Shown: piece after piece, positions 42,865 through 43,432 of the stretch
How the letters are laid out: every line of letters starts with the position of its first letter
How positions within the stretch are numbered: the stretch's first letter is position 1
Assembly: GCA_024403415.1 (NCBI GenBank)
Contig: JAKSRY010000020.1
Location: 1-43,432 of the forward strand
Length of the DNA stretch: 43,432 nt
Reading direction: 5' to 3'
DNA from: Lachnospiraceae bacterium
Lineage (GTDB): Bacteria > Bacillota > Clostridia > Lachnospirales > Lachnospiraceae
Notes under the pieces: model-generated
Told to the model about the DNA's origin: nothing
Seen by the model: the letters and a program-made list of their open reading frames with translations, nothing else
The model's database searches: none
Translations under genes and position numbers: made by a program

Positions 42865-43251
42865 ATGGGTTTTTACATTGCAATGCTTTTCTTTGACTTG
42901 CTCATACCATTTATTATGATTGTGGCAGGGTTTTTCATGTATAAGAATCCGCCCAAGAAGATTAATAATGTGTATGGTTACAGAACGAAGAGATCCAAGA
43001 TGAATCAAGATACCTGGGCTTTTGCACATGATTATTGCGGAAGGCTCTGGGTAAAGATTGGGTTGATTTTAATGGTACTTTCAATAGCAGCCCCAATACC
43101 ATTCATAAATTCAGGGGATGACGCTGTAGGAATAGCATCAGGTATTATCGAGGGAGTTCAGGCCCTCGTGCTTATTGCTTCAATATTTCCTACAGAGATG
43201 GCCTTAAAGCGTGAATTTGATAAGGATGGAAAAAGAATAGAGAAAGAGTAA
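42865..43251 (+). CDS. SdpI-family membrane protein
   Basis: 128 aa from ATG 42865, with TTGGAGGA upstream; the TTG at 42850 is part of that ribosome site. Three membrane segments at about 3-25, 65-82 and 95-115. NNVYGYRTKRSKMNQDTWAF is the SdpI/YhfL signature. SdpI gives immunity to a toxin in Bacillus, but most relatives have unknown function and no toxin gene is seen here. Confidence 0.75.
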   Translation: MGFYIAMLFFDLLIPFIMIVAGFFMYKNPPKKINNVYGYRTKRSKMNQDTWAFAHDYCGRLWVKIGLILMVLSIAAPIPFINSGDDAVGIASGIIEGVQALVLIASIFPTEMALKREFDKDGKRIEKE

Positions 43252-43317
43252 AAAGAGTAAGAGACGTGGAAATTAGTTTTACAAGTGAAATAAGGATGGA
43301 AAAAGAATAATTTATGC

Positions 43318-43347
43318 TTGACAAGGCGTTGTAAATAATAGTATATT
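43318..43347 (+). promoter_or_regulatory. tRNA-Val promoter
   Basis: TTGACA (43318-43323), an 18-bp spacer and TATATT (43342-43347), about 32 bp upstream of the tRNA 5' end. Confidence 0.65.
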
Positions 43348-43379
43348 ATTAGGGCAGTCCATTATTGGACGGTGACCTT

Positions 43380-43432
43380 GGAATCTTAGCTCAGCTGGGA
43401 GAGCATCTGCCTTACAAGCAGAGGGTCACAGG
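43380..43432 (+). tRNA. tRNA-Val (anticodon TAC), 5' part, cut by window end
   Basis: Acceptor strand GGAATCT, the D-arm TAGCTCAGCTGGGAGAG, and the anticodon arm TCTGC-CTTACAA-GCAGA with anticodon TAC are complete. The variable loop (GGGTCAC) is followed by the first bases of the T-arm. The remaining part lies beyond 43432. Confidence 0.92.

Noticed and set aside
42865-43251. Toxin-immunity system based on SdpI
   Set aside because: The SdpI family is broad, and no SdpC-like toxin or export gene lies nearby in the window.

Overview
This is a low-GC Gram-positive chromosome segment, most likely from a rumen or gut Lachnospiraceae of the Butyrivibrio/Pseudobutyrivibrio/Roseburia type. The taxonomic call is inference. 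It rests on AT-rich DNA with strong GGAGG ribosome sites, anaerobic Clostridia-type enzymes (indolepyruvate:ferredoxin oxidoreductase, QueH, NhaC), a GH3 beta-glucosidase with the reversed domain order known from Butyrivibrio and Ruminococcus, and secreted proteins carrying CxC/CxxC repeats. I see no integrase, transposase, phage gene, CRISPR array or rRNA. It looks like ordinary core chromosome with one accessory carbohydrate locus and several unusual intergenic repeats.

Layout. Positions 1-313: a 53-bp tandem repeat, then an 18-bp palindrome. 314-5887: holA, folE, a U32-like Cys protein, an SseB-domain protein and an NhaC antiporter. 6198-9236: a small secreted protein, a DUF1653 protein, a cytosolic 5'-nucleotidase behind two LexA-like boxes, and a lipid kinase on the minus strand. 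9419-12370: glyA, about 600 bp without a gene that may encode a structured RNA, and a minus-strand SGNH hydrolase. 12601-19375: a Tyr/Asp-rich membrane protein, queH, a surface protein with three Cys/His repeats, a beta-CASP nuclease, thyA, folA and a LysM protein. 19612-25188: ilvE, iorA, iorB, argS and a small membrane protein. 25351-32676: TetR regulator, GH2, GPH symporter and GH36 alpha-galactosidase, which form a galactoside-utilisation locus. 32826-37577: pgeF, a lipoprotein, an ion-transporter-superfamily permease, two small proteins, an RNase HI and a MraY/WecA-type transferase. 37642-43432: dCMP deaminase, GH3, an EAL phosphodiesterase, an SdpI-family protein and the 5' part of tRNA-Val.

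How the genes fit together. folE, glyA, thyA, folA and the dCMP deaminase all serve folate-dependent one-carbon metabolism and dTMP supply, although they are not one operon. ilvE and iorAB connect amino-acid transamination with ferredoxin-dependent 2-oxoacid metabolism. GH2, the GPH symporter, GH36 and GH3 describe uptake and intracellular hydrolysis of plant oligosaccharides.

Most worth a second look: the two LexA-like boxes before the 5'-nucleotidase (7131-7172), the candidate RNA at 11033-11373, the in-frame 36-bp repeat expansion inside the GH2 gene (26021-26164), the TetR operator-like dyad with ATGGATAA overlap of regulator and enzyme, and the 35-bp and 53-bp intergenic tandem repeats. 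No complete novel defence or mobile system is visible.
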